From JBGVSA01 sp041807905 (lineage in GTDB: Bacteria; Pseudomonadota; Gammaproteobacteria; Burkholderiales; Rhodocyclaceae), in the NCBI RefSeq assembly GCF_041807905.1, contig NZ_JBGVSA010000008.1:1-64000 (forward strand): DNA of 64,000 nt, written 5' to 3'. The notes under the pieces were generated by a model. It worked only from the letters and a program-made list of their open reading frames with translations, ran no database searches and was not told where the DNA came from. This document shows, in pieces, positions 43,396 through 53,060 of the stretch. A program made the translations under genes and the position numbers. Numbering within the stretch: position 1 is the first letter of the stretch; every line of letters starts with the position of its first letter.

Positions 43396-44223
43396 TCAGT
43401 CCAGGCTCTGGTTGAGCAACTGGGCGAGGCGCGAGCCGGCGCGCTCCATCTGTTCGCGGATGACGGGGACGGCCTGCTCCTGATAGGCACGGTCGAGGAG
43501 CACGGGACTCTTCAGTTTTGCGTCGCAGGCAAATCCTTCGAGCGGCTGGTAGACCGCCCGAAGTGCGATTTGCCGGGTCTCCAGCATCCACTGCGTCGGC
43601 GCTTCGGCGGCAATCGGAGCCTGAGAATAGGCATGCCACTGCAAGGGGCCGCGCGACAGGGCAAGCTCGGCAAGCTGGCTGTCCCAGGCTTGATGCAATG
43701 TGGTGCCGGGCTTGGCCTTGAGTCCTTCCAGTTCAACCTTGACTTGCCCCTTGTCCAGGCCGACACCGGAGTGCAGCGGCTGATGCAGGTCGCCCACCAG
43801 ATGCACGACCCATTTGAGCGCTTCATTGCGCACGCGAACGGGCTGCTGCTTGTCGCGGAGCAGGGCTGCGTAGTGGATGATGTTCTCGTCGACGCAGTGG
43901 CCGTCCTGGCATGCGCCGAGCGCATCGCTGCAGACCGGGTTGGCACGCGTATGCCATCCGGCATATTCGCCCTTGGGTGCAATGTCGCGGATTTCGTCTG
44001 GCCACGACGCGATATGGGCCAGCGTCGTACGCCCGGATGGTTTTCCGTCGCGGTCCAGATCGTCCCGCAACAGGGCTTCCACCTGCGCCTGTGCGGTGGG
44101 TGTCAGGTGTGCCTGGGCGAGTGCGGCGACAGCCGCGTGGCCCTTGCGGCCCCATGCCGATGCATCGGTGGTCCAGGCGGATATGCCCGCGACGGCGAGC
44201 AGGATGAATGCGGCGCGAGCCAT
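43396..44223 (-). CDS. S1/P1-type zinc nuclease, secreted
   Basis: A 275-residue protein with a signal peptide cut after DASA (residue 23), leaving Trp as mature residue 1, as the S1/P1 nuclease family requires because its N-terminal amine binds zinc. Other zinc-ligand motifs are present: WGRKGHAAVA, IASWPDEI, HYAALL and VHLVGDLHQPLHSG. The family cleaves single-stranded DNA and RNA and removes 3-prime phosphates. It would act in the periplasm or outside the cell, perhaps for phosphate or nucleotide scavenging. Confidence 0.9.
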   Translation of the reverse strand: MARAAFILLAVAGISAWTTDASAWGRKGHAAVAALAQAHLTPTAQAQVEALLRDDLDRDGKPSGRTTLAHIASWPDEIRDIAPKGEYAGWHTRANPVCSDALGACQDGHCVDENIIHYAALLRDKQQPVRVRNEALKWVVHLVGDLHQPLHSGVGLDKGQVKVELEGLKAKPGTTLHQAWDSQLAELALSRGPLQWHAYSQAPIAAEAPTQWMLETRQIALRAVYQPLEGFACDAKLKSPVLLDRAYQEQAVPVIREQMERAGSRLAQLLNQSLD

Positions 44224-44321
44224 TGAATGTCCCCGGGTGTTGTTCTTGCGCGGCGGACGCGCCGCGCCGTGATGTTAGCCGAGGACGGGCGGCAATGCGC
44301 CGCCCTTTCATCCGCAAATGG

Positions 44322-45854
44322 TTATACGGCCGCCTCCAGTGAGGCGCGGCGATCGTGCCGGCATTCGCGCACGCGTTCGACATGGCCGGCTTCATCCACG
44401 GTTTCGAGCCGCACGTTGAACCCCCACAAGCGTGCCACGTGACGCAGCATTTCGTCCGTGCCATTGCCGAGCGGGCGACGCTTGAATGTCTGGTGCCGCA
44501 GCGTGAGCGTGCGATCGCCCCGGAAGTCGACGTTCCACACCTGGATGTTCGGCTCGCGCGAGCCGATGTTGTAGTGTTCCGACAGCACGTCGCGGATGCG
44601 GCGGTAGCCGTCGTCGTCATGAATGGCTGCGACCTTGAGCCGGGCCTCTCGGTCGTCGTCCAGGATCGAGAAGAAGCGAAACTCGCGCATCAACCGTGGG
44701 GACAGGTATTGCGCGATGAAGCTCTCGTCCTTGAAGTTGCGCATCGCGAAGTCGAAGGTCTCGCGCCAGTTGCTGCCGGCAATGTCCGGGAACCACCGGC
44801 GGTCTTCATCCGTGGGGTCTTCGCAGATGCGGCGGATGTCGGTCCACATCGCGAAGCCCAGCGCGTACGGGTTGATGCCTCGATACCACGGCACCTTGTA
44901 CGGAGGCTGCATGACGACGTTGGTGTGCGAGTGCAGGAATTCCATCATGAAGCTGTCCGCCAGCAGACCTTCGTCGTAGAGCGTATTGAGCAGCGTGTAG
45001 TGCCAGTACGTGGCCCAGCCTTCGTTCATGACCTGTGTCTGCCGTTGCGGGAAGAAATACTGACTGACCTTGCGCACGATGCGCACGACTTCGCGCTGCC
45101 ACGGTTCGAGCAGCGGGGCGTTCTTTTCGATGAAGTACAGCAGGTTTTCTTCCGGCTCCGGCGGGAAGCGCTTTTCGGCATGCGCCGCGGCCTTGGATTC
45201 CTGCTGCGGCAGTGTCCGCCAGAGCGCGTTGACCTGAGATTGCAGGTAGTCCTCGCGCTCCTTCTGGCGGACTTTTTCTTTTTCGAGCGACAGCTTCGGC
45301 GGCCGCTTGTAGCGGTCGACGCCGACATTCATCAGCGCATGGCACGAGTCGAGCAAGAGTTCGACTTCTTCCTCGCCATGGCGCTCTTCGCACTCGGCGA
45401 TGAAATTGCGTGCGAACACGAGGTAGTCGATGATTGCGTCCGCGTTGGTCCACGTGCGGAACAGGTAGTTGCCCTTGAAGAACGAATTGTGTCCGTACGC
45501 CGCGTGGGCGATCACCAGGGCCTGCATCGTCATGGTGTTTTCTTCCATGAGATACGAGATGCAGGGGTTGGAGTTGATGACGATTTCGTACGCCAATCCC
45601 ATCTGGCCGCGACGGTAGCCTTTTTCGGTGGAGATGAACTGCTTGCCGAAGCTCCAGTGGTGGTAGTTCACCGGCATGCCGACGGAGGCGTAGGCGTCCA
45701 TCATCTGTTCGGCCGTGATCAGTTCGATCTGGTTGGGGTAGGTATCCAGGCCATAGCCTTCGGCCACGCGGCGGATTTCCGCGTGGTACTCGTCGATCAG
45801 GTCGAAGGTCCACTCCGATGGGGCGGGAAGGTGTCTCTTGGCGCGTTTCTTCAT
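44322..45854 (-). CDS. spoVR: SpoVR-family protein (YcgB-like)
   Basis: A 510-residue protein of the SpoVR family. Characteristic stretches are YPNQIELITAEQMMDAYAS, MPVNYHHWSFGKQF, INSNPCISYLMEENTM and NEGWATYWHYTLLNTLY, the last a His/Glu-containing helix. The biochemical role is unknown. In proteobacteria it is regularly cotranscribed with prkA and yeaH, as here, and is part of the general stress response. It is the third gene of the leftward operon, 34 bases after the yeaH-like gene. Confidence 0.95.
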   Translation of the reverse strand: MKKRAKRHLPAPSEWTFDLIDEYHAEIRRVAEGYGLDTYPNQIELITAEQMMDAYASVGMPVNYHHWSFGKQFISTEKGYRRGQMGLAYEIVINSNPCISYLMEENTMTMQALVIAHAAYGHNSFFKGNYLFRTWTNADAIIDYLVFARNFIAECEERHGEEEVELLLDSCHALMNVGVDRYKRPPKLSLEKEKVRQKEREDYLQSQVNALWRTLPQQESKAAAHAEKRFPPEPEENLLYFIEKNAPLLEPWQREVVRIVRKVSQYFFPQRQTQVMNEGWATYWHYTLLNTLYDEGLLADSFMMEFLHSHTNVVMQPPYKVPWYRGINPYALGFAMWTDIRRICEDPTDEDRRWFPDIAGSNWRETFDFAMRNFKDESFIAQYLSPRLMREFRFFSILDDDREARLKVAAIHDDDGYRRIRDVLSEHYNIGSREPNIQVWNVDFRGDRTLTLRHQTFKRRPLGNGTDEMLRHVARLWGFNVRLETVDEAGHVERVRECRHDRRASLEAAV

Positions 45855-45888
45855 GCTCTGTCCTCTCGGCCGGGGGCGACGGGCGCGT

Positions 45889-47154
45889 TCATACGAGATT
45901 CTTCTTGAACAGTTCGCGGAACACCGGGTAGATGTCGGCGTAGCTCTCGATGCGCTGCATGGCGAAGTTGGGGTAGTGGCCGCCGAGCTTGTCGTACTCG
46001 CGCCACAGGTTCTGTGGTTCGCCGGGCGTGATCTCGATGTAGGCGAAGTGCTGCACGTACGGAAGGATCGCGCTGCCGAGCAATTCGCGGCAGTGAGGCG
46101 AGTCGTTCTCCCAGTTGTCGCCGTCGGAAGCTTGCGCGCCGTAGATGTTCCACAGGCCGGTGGCGAAGCGCTCGTGGATGATGTCGCGCATCATGTCGAG
46201 CGCGCTGGATACGACCGTGCCGCCGGATTCGCGCGAATGGAAAAAGTCCTCTTCATCGACTTCTTTCGCCACGGTGTGGTGGCGGATGAAGACCACTTCG
46301 ATGTGCTCGTAGGTGCGGGTCAGGAAGAGGTACAGCAGCATGAAGAACCGCTTGGCGGTGGCTTTCTTCTCTTCGTCCATCGAGCCCGAGACGTCCATCA
46401 GGCAGAACATGACGGCCTGCGTCGATGGCTGGGGCAGGCGCACGCGGTTGTTGTAGCGCAGGTCGAACGTGTCGATGAACGGGATGGCGTCGATCTTGGC
46501 GCGCAGTACGCCAATATCGGCCTTCACGCGGGTGATGGCTTCCAGGTCCTGCGGATCGGCTTCTTCGAGTTCGGTGAGTTCCTTTTGCAGATCGCGCAGC
46601 TTGCCGGAATAGGGCGCGGACAGGGCCAGCCGCCGTCCCAGCGCGCCGCGCATCGACCGCACGAGGTTCAGGTTGGTCGGCACGCCGTCATTGGAAAAGC
46701 CTGCGCGTTGGCTCTTGTACTCGGGGATGCGCGCCAGTTGCGTCTTGACGAGGTTGGGCAGGGCCAGATCGTCAAAGAAAATGTCGAGGAATTCCTCACG
46801 CGAGAGCTGGAAGACGAAGTCGTCCTCCGATTCGCCTTCGTTGCTGGCGCCCTTGCCGCCGCCTCCCGCGCCGCCACCCATCGGGCGGCTGATTTCGTCT
46901 CCGGTCGAGAATTGATCGTTGCCTGAATAAACCTGCTCCCACTCGCCGCCTTCGCCATGCTGGAACTGCGGTTCGTTGAGGTCGCGGGCGGGAATGGTGA
47001 CGGATTCACCATTGTCGAGGTCGCGGATGCTGCGGCCGTCGATGGCATCGGCCACGGCGCGGCGTATCTGGTGCTTGAATCGCCGCATGAAACGCTGCCG
47101 GTTCACAGCGCTTTTCTTCTTGCTGTCGAACCGTCTGTCGATGATGCGAGCCAT
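45889..47154 (-). CDS. yeaH: YeaH/YhbH-family (DUF444) VWA-like protein
   Basis: A 421-residue DUF444 protein. The N-terminal part is basic (MARIIDRRFDSKKKSAVNRQ), with the conserved RRAVADAI and a Gly-rich insert (about 90-105). The C-terminal half is a von Willebrand-type domain with MIDAS-like DVSGSMDE followed by GGTVVSSAL. It is thought to partner the PrkA kinase. The start at 47154 gives the conserved opening; the longer frame is spurious. It sits between prkA and spoVR. Confidence 0.95.
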   Translation of the reverse strand: MARIIDRRFDSKKKSAVNRQRFMRRFKHQIRRAVADAIDGRSIRDLDNGESVTIPARDLNEPQFQHGEGGEWEQVYSGNDQFSTGDEISRPMGGGAGGGGKGASNEGESEDDFVFQLSREEFLDIFFDDLALPNLVKTQLARIPEYKSQRAGFSNDGVPTNLNLVRSMRGALGRRLALSAPYSGKLRDLQKELTELEEADPQDLEAITRVKADIGVLRAKIDAIPFIDTFDLRYNNRVRLPQPSTQAVMFCLMDVSGSMDEEKKATAKRFFMLLYLFLTRTYEHIEVVFIRHHTVAKEVDEEDFFHSRESGGTVVSSALDMMRDIIHERFATGLWNIYGAQASDGDNWENDSPHCRELLGSAILPYVQHFAYIEITPGEPQNLWREYDKLGGHYPNFAMQRIESYADIYPVFRELFKKNLV

Positions 47155-47262
47155 GAGAACCTCTCGATCGTTGGGGGTCGGGCAGGGCGACCGCTCGCCG
47201 GCGGCGGGCTCGCTCTGCCTGCGCGCCGCACGCGGTGTCGGCCGCGTGCGATACGCCACGGG

Positions 47263-49185
47263 TCAGGATGATTTTCTGACCCTCAGGTACCAGTCGCACA
47301 GCAGACGTACCTGATTCTCGGTATAGCCCTTCGTGATCATGCGGTTGACGAAGTCCTGATGCTTTTTCTGCTCGTCGGCGCTGCCCTTGGGCGAGAAGGA
47401 AATCACCGGCAATAGATCTTCGGTGTTCGAGAACATCTTCTTCTCGATCACCGCTCGCAGCTTTTCATACGAAGTCCAGCTCGGGTTCTTGCCGGCGTTC
47501 TTGGCCCGCGCCCGCAGTACGAAGTTGACGACTTCGTTGCGGAAATCCTTGGGGTTGCTGATGCCGGCGGGTTTCTCGATCTTTTCGAGTTCGTCGTTCA
47601 GGGCCGATCGGTCGAAGATCTCTCCCGTGTTCGGATCACGGTATTCCTGGTCCTGTATCCAGAAGTCGGCGTACGTGACGTAGCGGTCGAAGATGTTCTG
47701 GCCGTACTCGGAATACGATTCGAGATAGGCCGTCTGGATCTCCTTGCCGATGAACTCAGCGTAGCGCGGCGCCAGGTATTCCTTGATGAACGCGGTGTAC
47801 TTCTGGTCAACCTCGGGCTGGTATTGCTCCTGCTCGATCTGTTGTTCCAGCACATACATCAGGTGCACCGGGTTGGCGGCGACTTCGCGGTGGTCGAAAT
47901 TGAACACCCGCGACAACACCTTGAAGGCAAAGCGGGTGGACAACCCCGTCATGCCCTCGTCGACGCCCGCGTAGTCACGGTATTCCTGGTAGCTCTTGGC
48001 CTTCGGGTCGGTGTCTTTGAGGTTTTCACCGTCGTAGACGCGCATCTTGCTGAAGATGCTGGAATTTTCCGGCTCCTTCAGGCGCGACAGCACGGCGAAC
48101 TGGGCCAGCATCTTCAGCGTGTCGGGCGCGCAAGGCGCGTTCGAGAGCGAGCTGTGGATCAGCAGCTTCTCGTAGATGCGGATTTCTTCAGACACACGCA
48201 GGCAATAGGGCACCTTGACGGTGAAGATGCGATCGAGGAAAGCCTCGTTGTTCTTGTTGTTCTTGAATTGCTGCCATTCTGATTCGTTGGAGTGGGCCAG
48301 GATGACGCCGTCGAAGGGGATCGCGCCGAAGCCTTCCGTGCCTTTGTAGTTGCCCTCCTGCGTCGCCGTCAGGAGTGGGTGCAGCACCTTGATCGGTGCC
48401 TTGAACATTTCGACGAATTCGAGCAGGCCGCGGTTGGCCAGGCACAGTCCGCCGGAGTATGAGTAGGCATCCGGGTCGTTCTGCGAGTACTGCTCGAGCA
48501 TGCGTATGTCGATCTTGCCGACGAGTGAAGAAATGTCCTGATTGTTCTCGTCGCCGGGTTCGGTCTTGGCCACCGCGATTTGCCGCAAGGTGGACGGCCG
48601 CAGCTTGACGACCCGGAATTTCGTGACGTCGCCGTTGTACTCGTGCAGCCGCTTGACGGCCCACGGCGACATGATGTTGTTGAGATAGCGGGACGGGATG
48701 CCGTAGTCGTCGGACAGAATCTTGCCGTCCTCGCCCGGATCGAACAGCCCGAGCGGCGACTCGTGGACCGGCGAATCCTTGATGGCGTAGAAGGGGACGT
48801 GTTCGATGAGTTGCTTGAGCTTTTCGGCCAGCGAGCTCTTGCCGCCGCCTACCGGGCCCAGCAGGTACAGGATCTGTTTCTTTTCCTCCAGCCCCTGGGC
48901 TGCATGCCGGAAGTACGCCACGATGTTCTCGATGGCCTCTTCCATACCGTAGAACTCCCGAAAGGCCGGATACACCTTGATGACCTTGTTCGAGAAGATG
49001 CGCGAGGCGCGCGGGTCCAGCCGCGTGTCGACCATCTCGGGCTCGCCGATCGCCATCAGCATCCGTTCGGCTGCGGTGGCGTAGGCAGAAGGATCCGTCT
49101 TGCAGATTTCCAGATATTCCTGCAGCGAGTATTCCTCTTCCTTGCTGGTTTCGAAGCGGGCTTGATACGCGCTGAAGATACTCAT
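47263..49185 (-). CDS. prkA: PrkA serine protein kinase (YeaG-like)
   Basis: A 640-residue AAA-type kinase. Walker A is GPVGGGKS at 110-117 in the N-terminal PrkA AAA domain, with ILAHSNESEWQQFKNNKNNEAF as a later conserved block. The C-terminal PrkA kinase-like domain includes NDELEKIEKPAGISNPKDFRNEVVNF. E. coli YeaG is active in nitrogen starvation and stationary phase. A near-perfect ribosome site AAAGGAGGT lies 5 bases before the ATG at 49185, suggesting strong expression. First gene of prkA-yeaH-spoVR. Confidence 0.97.
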   Translation of the reverse strand: MSIFSAYQARFETSKEEEYSLQEYLEICKTDPSAYATAAERMLMAIGEPEMVDTRLDPRASRIFSNKVIKVYPAFREFYGMEEAIENIVAYFRHAAQGLEEKKQILYLLGPVGGGKSSLAEKLKQLIEHVPFYAIKDSPVHESPLGLFDPGEDGKILSDDYGIPSRYLNNIMSPWAVKRLHEYNGDVTKFRVVKLRPSTLRQIAVAKTEPGDENNQDISSLVGKIDIRMLEQYSQNDPDAYSYSGGLCLANRGLLEFVEMFKAPIKVLHPLLTATQEGNYKGTEGFGAIPFDGVILAHSNESEWQQFKNNKNNEAFLDRIFTVKVPYCLRVSEEIRIYEKLLIHSSLSNAPCAPDTLKMLAQFAVLSRLKEPENSSIFSKMRVYDGENLKDTDPKAKSYQEYRDYAGVDEGMTGLSTRFAFKVLSRVFNFDHREVAANPVHLMYVLEQQIEQEQYQPEVDQKYTAFIKEYLAPRYAEFIGKEIQTAYLESYSEYGQNIFDRYVTYADFWIQDQEYRDPNTGEIFDRSALNDELEKIEKPAGISNPKDFRNEVVNFVLRARAKNAGKNPSWTSYEKLRAVIEKKMFSNTEDLLPVISFSPKGSADEQKKHQDFVNRMITKGYTENQVRLLCDWYLRVRKSS

Positions 49186-49656
49186 GCAACACCTCCTTTG
49201 AGCGACGGCGCGGCCACACGCAGGGCTTTGCGGATCGTCACGCCGACGATGAGTCGTCCTTCGGCCTTTTCGCCGCACCAGCTTGGCGCCGACTGTCCGG
49301 AAGAATGCCTTCCGAACAAGTCATCGCCGCTGCCACGTTGGAGTGGCCGGAAGTGAGAAAATTCTGCGCCTTCCGGAGCAGGATGCAACAGGCTCGAATG
49401 ACGAAAAAAACGATGCATGGACCGTGCCAGGATGGGGCAGCGCCAAGGCGCGCGCGGCGCAGCGGGGACGGCTGGCTCGTTGTGCTAGAATCCCAAAGTT
49501 AGCGTTTCAAGTGCGAGCGCCGGAACATCTTCCGTGGCGCTCAAAAGCCGGGGGTGCCTCCGCGCTGGTGGAATCGCACTCCTGCTCCGTTTTGGTGCGG
49601 GCATGGTTCGGCCACGCACTGGCACCCGCTTTATTTCTGTCCAGGGATTTTTCCGC
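49186..49656. other. Divergent intergenic region prkA/tig
   Basis: A 471-base gap between the leftward prkA operon and rightward tig. It holds an extended -10 for tig near 49483 and must also hold the prkA promoter, for which I see no clear sigma-70 or sigma-54 match. An open frame runs through its right half in phase with tig but starts without a ribosome site. No repeats or RNA genes are recognised. Confidence 0.45.
49483..49491 (+). promoter_or_regulatory. Extended -10 promoter of tig
   Basis: TGC-TAGAAT is an extended -10 element, 165 bases before the tig start. No good -35 is seen, which an extended -10 does not strictly need. It would give a leader of about 155 bases, fitting a regulated proteostasis operon. 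Confidence 0.45.
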
Positions 49657-50967
49657 ATGCAAACGAACGAAGTGACGCCGAGCCCGCTCGAGCGCCGTAT
49701 TGATCTGTCGGTTTCGCTGGCCGACATCGAGAAAGACGTCGAAGCCCGCCTGGCCCGTCTGGCGCGTACCGTGAAGATGGCCGGTTTCCGCCCCGGCAAG
49801 GTGCCGCTCAAGCTGGTGAGCCAGCAATATGGCCCGCAAGTCCGTTCCGAAGTGCTCGGCGAATCCGTCGAACGCGCTTTCGGCGAAAAGGTCCGCGAAC
49901 AGAATCTGCGCGTTGCGGGTTATCCCCGCATCGAACCGAAGGAAGACGGTGTCGAAGGTGAAGTCGCTTTCTCCGCCACCTTCGAGGTGTACCCGGAAGT
50001 GAAACTGGGCGATCTGTCCGAGCGCCCCATCGAGCGCGCCGTCTTCACGGTGACCGATGCGGAAGTCGCCCATACCCTCGACGTGCTGCGCAAGCAACGC
50101 GCCGTGTATGAAGCGGTCGATCGTGCGTCCGAAAAGGACGACCGCGTGGTCGTGGACTTCACCGGCCGCCGTGACGGCGAAGTGTTCGAAGGCGGCGTCG
50201 CCAGCGACTTCCCCGTGCTCGTCGGCGGCGGTCAGATGCTGCCCGAGTTCGACGCCCAACTGGTCGGTGTCAAGAACGGCGACACCAAGACCTTCGATCT
50301 GACCTTCCCGGAGGACTACCACGCCAAGAACCTGGCGGGTGCCACGGTGCAGTTCGAGATTGTCGTGAAGTCGGTCGAAGCGCCGCGTCTGCCTGAGCTG
50401 GATGCAACGTTTGCCAAGGCGCTGGGCGTTGCCGACGGCGACATCGAAAAGATGCGCGCCGAAATCCGCGGCAACCTGGAACGCGAAGTGAAGCGTCGCC
50501 TGTTCGGCCGTACGCGCGACCAGGTTCTGGAAGCTCTCGTTGACAGCACCTCGTTCGAAGTGCCGCGCGCGCTGGTCGAAGGCGAATCGCAGCGCATGGC
50601 CGAACAGGCCAAGCAGGATCTGGTGCAGCGTGGCGTCGACCCCAAGAACGTGCCGGTGCAGCCCGAGTGGTTCACCGAACAGGCCGCCCGTCGTGTGAAG
50701 CTGGGCCTGATCGTTGCGGAGGTCGTAGCCGAGCACAAGTTGCAGGCCAAGCCTGAGCAGGTGCGCGCCCAGGTCGAAGAGCTGGCCCAGAGCTACGAAC
50801 AGCCGGCCGAATTCGTGAAATGGTATTACGCCAAGCCCGAAAACCTGCGCGGCATCGAAGACATGGTCGTTGAGGCCAACGTAGTCGAATGGGTATTGAG
50901 CCAGGCCAAGGCCAGCGATAAAGTGGTGACGTTCGAAGAGCTGATGGGCAACGCCCCCCAAGCCTGA
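49657..50967 (+). CDS. tig: Trigger factor
   Basis: A 436-residue ribosome-bound chaperone. The N-terminal ribosome-binding domain has the signature MAGFRPGKVPLKLV (about 41-54). The FKBP-like prolyl isomerase domain is at about 155-245 (DRVVVDFTGRRDGEVFEGG) and the C-terminal helical cradle follows. The start at 49657 gives the conserved opening, with AGGGA upstream. It heads the run tig-clpP-clpX-lon, the standard bacterial proteostasis cluster. Confidence 0.98.
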   Translation: MQTNEVTPSPLERRIDLSVSLADIEKDVEARLARLARTVKMAGFRPGKVPLKLVSQQYGPQVRSEVLGESVERAFGEKVREQNLRVAGYPRIEPKEDGVEGEVAFSATFEVYPEVKLGDLSERPIERAVFTVTDAEVAHTLDVLRKQRAVYEAVDRASEKDDRVVVDFTGRRDGEVFEGGVASDFPVLVGGGQMLPEFDAQLVGVKNGDTKTFDLTFPEDYHAKNLAGATVQFEIVVKSVEAPRLPELDATFAKALGVADGDIEKMRAEIRGNLEREVKRRLFGRTRDQVLEALVDSTSFEVPRALVEGESQRMAEQAKQDLVQRGVDPKNVPVQPEWFTEQAARRVKLGLIVAEVVAEHKLQAKPEQVRAQVEELAQSYEQPAEFVKWYYAKPENLRGIEDMVVEANVVEWVLSQAKASDKVVTFEELMGNAPQA

Positions 50968-51003
50968 CGAGCCCCCTCCTGATTCAACCAACGGACTCAA
51001 GGA

Positions 51004-51651
51004 ATGTTTCTGCATAACGCCATGACAAACGCGCAATCCGACTGGGACCCGCAGGGCCTGGGCCTCGTGCCCATCGTCGTCGAGCAGAGCGGCCGGGGTG
51101 AGCGCTCCTACGACATCTACTCGCGCCTGCTGCGCGAGCGCGTCGTGTTCCTGGTAGGCCCGGTCAACGACCAGACGGCCAACCTGATCGTGGCTCAACT
51201 GCTGTTCCTTGAGTCCGAGAATCCGGACAAGGACATCTACTTCTATATCAACTCGCCGGGCGGTTCGGTGACGGCTGGCATGGCGATCTACGACACCATG
51301 CAGTTCATCAAGCCGGCGGTGAGCACGCTGTGCGTGGGGCAGGCGGCCAGCATGGGCGCCTTCCTGCTGGCAGCCGGCGCAAAGGGCAAGCGCTTCTGCC
51401 TGCCCAACTCGCGCGTGATGATTCACCAGCCGCTGGGCGGCTTCCAGGGCCAGGCTTCGGACATCGAAATCCATGCCCGCGAAATCCTCACGCTGCGCGC
51501 CAAACTGAACAACATGCTGTCCGAACACACCGGCCAGCCCGTAGAGCGTATTGAAAAAGACACCGACCGTGACAATTTCATGTCTGCCACGGAGGCAGCG
51601 GAGTACGGTCTCGTCGACAGGGTCCTGAACAGCCGCATGGACGTGGCGTGA
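51004..51651 (+). CDS. clpP: ATP-dependent Clp protease proteolytic subunit
   Basis: A 215-residue serine protease that forms the tetradecameric barrel used by ClpX and ClpA. The catalytic triad is Ser116 (GQAASMGAF), His141 (MIHQPLGG) and Asp190, with the same 25 and 49 spacings as E. coli. An N-terminal propeptide of about 15-20 residues is likely removed. It lies 36 bases after tig and 43 before clpX. Confidence 0.98.
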   Translation: MFLHNAMTNAQSDWDPQGLGLVPIVVEQSGRGERSYDIYSRLLRERVVFLVGPVNDQTANLIVAQLLFLESENPDKDIYFYINSPGGSVTAGMAIYDTMQFIKPAVSTLCVGQAASMGAFLLAAGAKGKRFCLPNSRVMIHQPLGGFQGQASDIEIHAREILTLRAKLNNMLSEHTGQPVERIEKDTDRDNFMSATEAAEYGLVDRVLNSRMDVA

Positions 51652-51694
51652 GTTCCGGAACCGGCGACGACAGAAAACAACACATAGGCTCGAT

Positions 51695-52966
51695 ATGACC
51701 GACAAGAAACCCGGTAGCGGGGACAAGCTGCTTTATTGCTCGTTCTGCGGCAAGAGCCAGCACGAAGTTCGCAAGCTGATCGCCGGTCCTTCGGTGTTCA
51801 TCTGCGACGAGTGCATCGAGCTGTGCAACGACATCATCCGCGACGAGATGGGTAGCGACGGCACGGCTCGCCTTGAGCGTTCCGATCTGCCCACCCCGCG
51901 CGAGATCGGCGAGATCCTCGATCAATACGTCATTGGCCAGACGGGCGCCAAGCGCATTCTGTCGGTGGCGGTGTACAACCACTACAAGCGTCTGCGGCAC
52001 GCGTCGAAGTCGGCCGACGATGTCGAGCTTTCCAAGAGCAACATCCTGCTGATCGGACCGACAGGCTCGGGCAAGACGCTGCTAGCCCAGACGCTGGCCC
52101 GCCTGCTGAACGTGCCGTTCGTGATGGCAGATGCGACCACTCTGACCGAAGCCGGTTACGTGGGCGAAGACGTCGAGAACATCATCCAGAAGCTGTTGCA
52201 GAAGTGCGACTACGATGTCGAACGTGCGCAACAGGGCATTGTTTACATTGACGAAATCGATAAGATTTCGCGCAAGTCCGACAATCCGTCGATCACGCGC
52301 GACGTGTCGGGCGAAGGCGTGCAGCAGGCGCTGCTCAAGATCGTCGAGGGCACCATCGCCGCCGTGCCACCGCAAGGTGGCCGCAAGCATCCCAACCAGG
52401 ACTTCGTGCAGGTCGATACGACCAACATGTTGTTCATCTGCGGCGGCGCGTTCGATGGTCTGGAAAAGGTCATCCGTGACCGCACGGAGCACGTCGGCAT
52501 CGGCTTTGGTGCTCAGGTCAAGAGCCGCAGCGAAGGGGGCCTCTCCGAGGCCTTCGAGCAGGTCGAGCCGGAGGATCTCATCAAGTTCGGCCTGATCCCC
52601 GAATTCATCGGTCGCCTGCCGGTCGTGGCAACACTGCATGAACTTTCGGAAGAGGCGCTGATCCAGATCCTCATCGAGCCCAAGAACGCACTGATCAAGC
52701 AGTATCAGAAGCTCTTCGCCATGGAGGGCGTGGAGCTCGAGGTGCGCCCGGCCGCGCTGCAGGCGATTGCCCGCCGCGCAATCAAGCGCCGTACCGGCGC
52801 TCGCGGTCTGCGTTCGATCATCGAGGCGGCGCTGCTGGACGTCATGTACGAACTGCCGAGTCTGGAAAACGTAAGCAAAGTGGTGATCGAAGAGAACACC
52901 ATCGAGTCGAACGCCAAGCCAATCCTGATCTACGCTGATCAACCCAAAGTCTCAGGTTCCAACTGA
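51695..52966 (+). CDS. clpX: Clp protease ATPase subunit ClpX
   Basis: A 423-residue AAA+ unfoldase. The zinc-binding domain has Cys15, Cys18, Cys37 and Cys40. Walker A is GPTGSGKT at 121-128, with pore loop EAGYVGEDVEN and the ClpP-binding IGF loop present as HVGIGFGAQ. Family length is normal. It feeds ssrA-tagged and other substrates to ClpP. Confidence 0.98.
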   Translation: MTDKKPGSGDKLLYCSFCGKSQHEVRKLIAGPSVFICDECIELCNDIIRDEMGSDGTARLERSDLPTPREIGEILDQYVIGQTGAKRILSVAVYNHYKRLRHASKSADDVELSKSNILLIGPTGSGKTLLAQTLARLLNVPFVMADATTLTEAGYVGEDVENIIQKLLQKCDYDVERAQQGIVYIDEIDKISRKSDNPSITRDVSGEGVQQALLKIVEGTIAAVPPQGGRKHPNQDFVQVDTTNMLFICGGAFDGLEKVIRDRTEHVGIGFGAQVKSRSEGGLSEAFEQVEPEDLIKFGLIPEFIGRLPVVATLHELSEEALIQILIEPKNALIKQYQKLFAMEGVELEVRPAALQAIARRAIKRRTGARGLRSIIEAALLDVMYELPSLENVSKVVIEENTIESNAKPILIYADQPKVSGSN

Positions 52967-53060
52967 GTGCACCAGGCGCGGGCGAAATTGCCCGCGCATC
53001 GCTTCTTGAATTGCACTCCCGTGCCCCAACATCCATTGGGTGCCTTTGAAGGATACAAAC

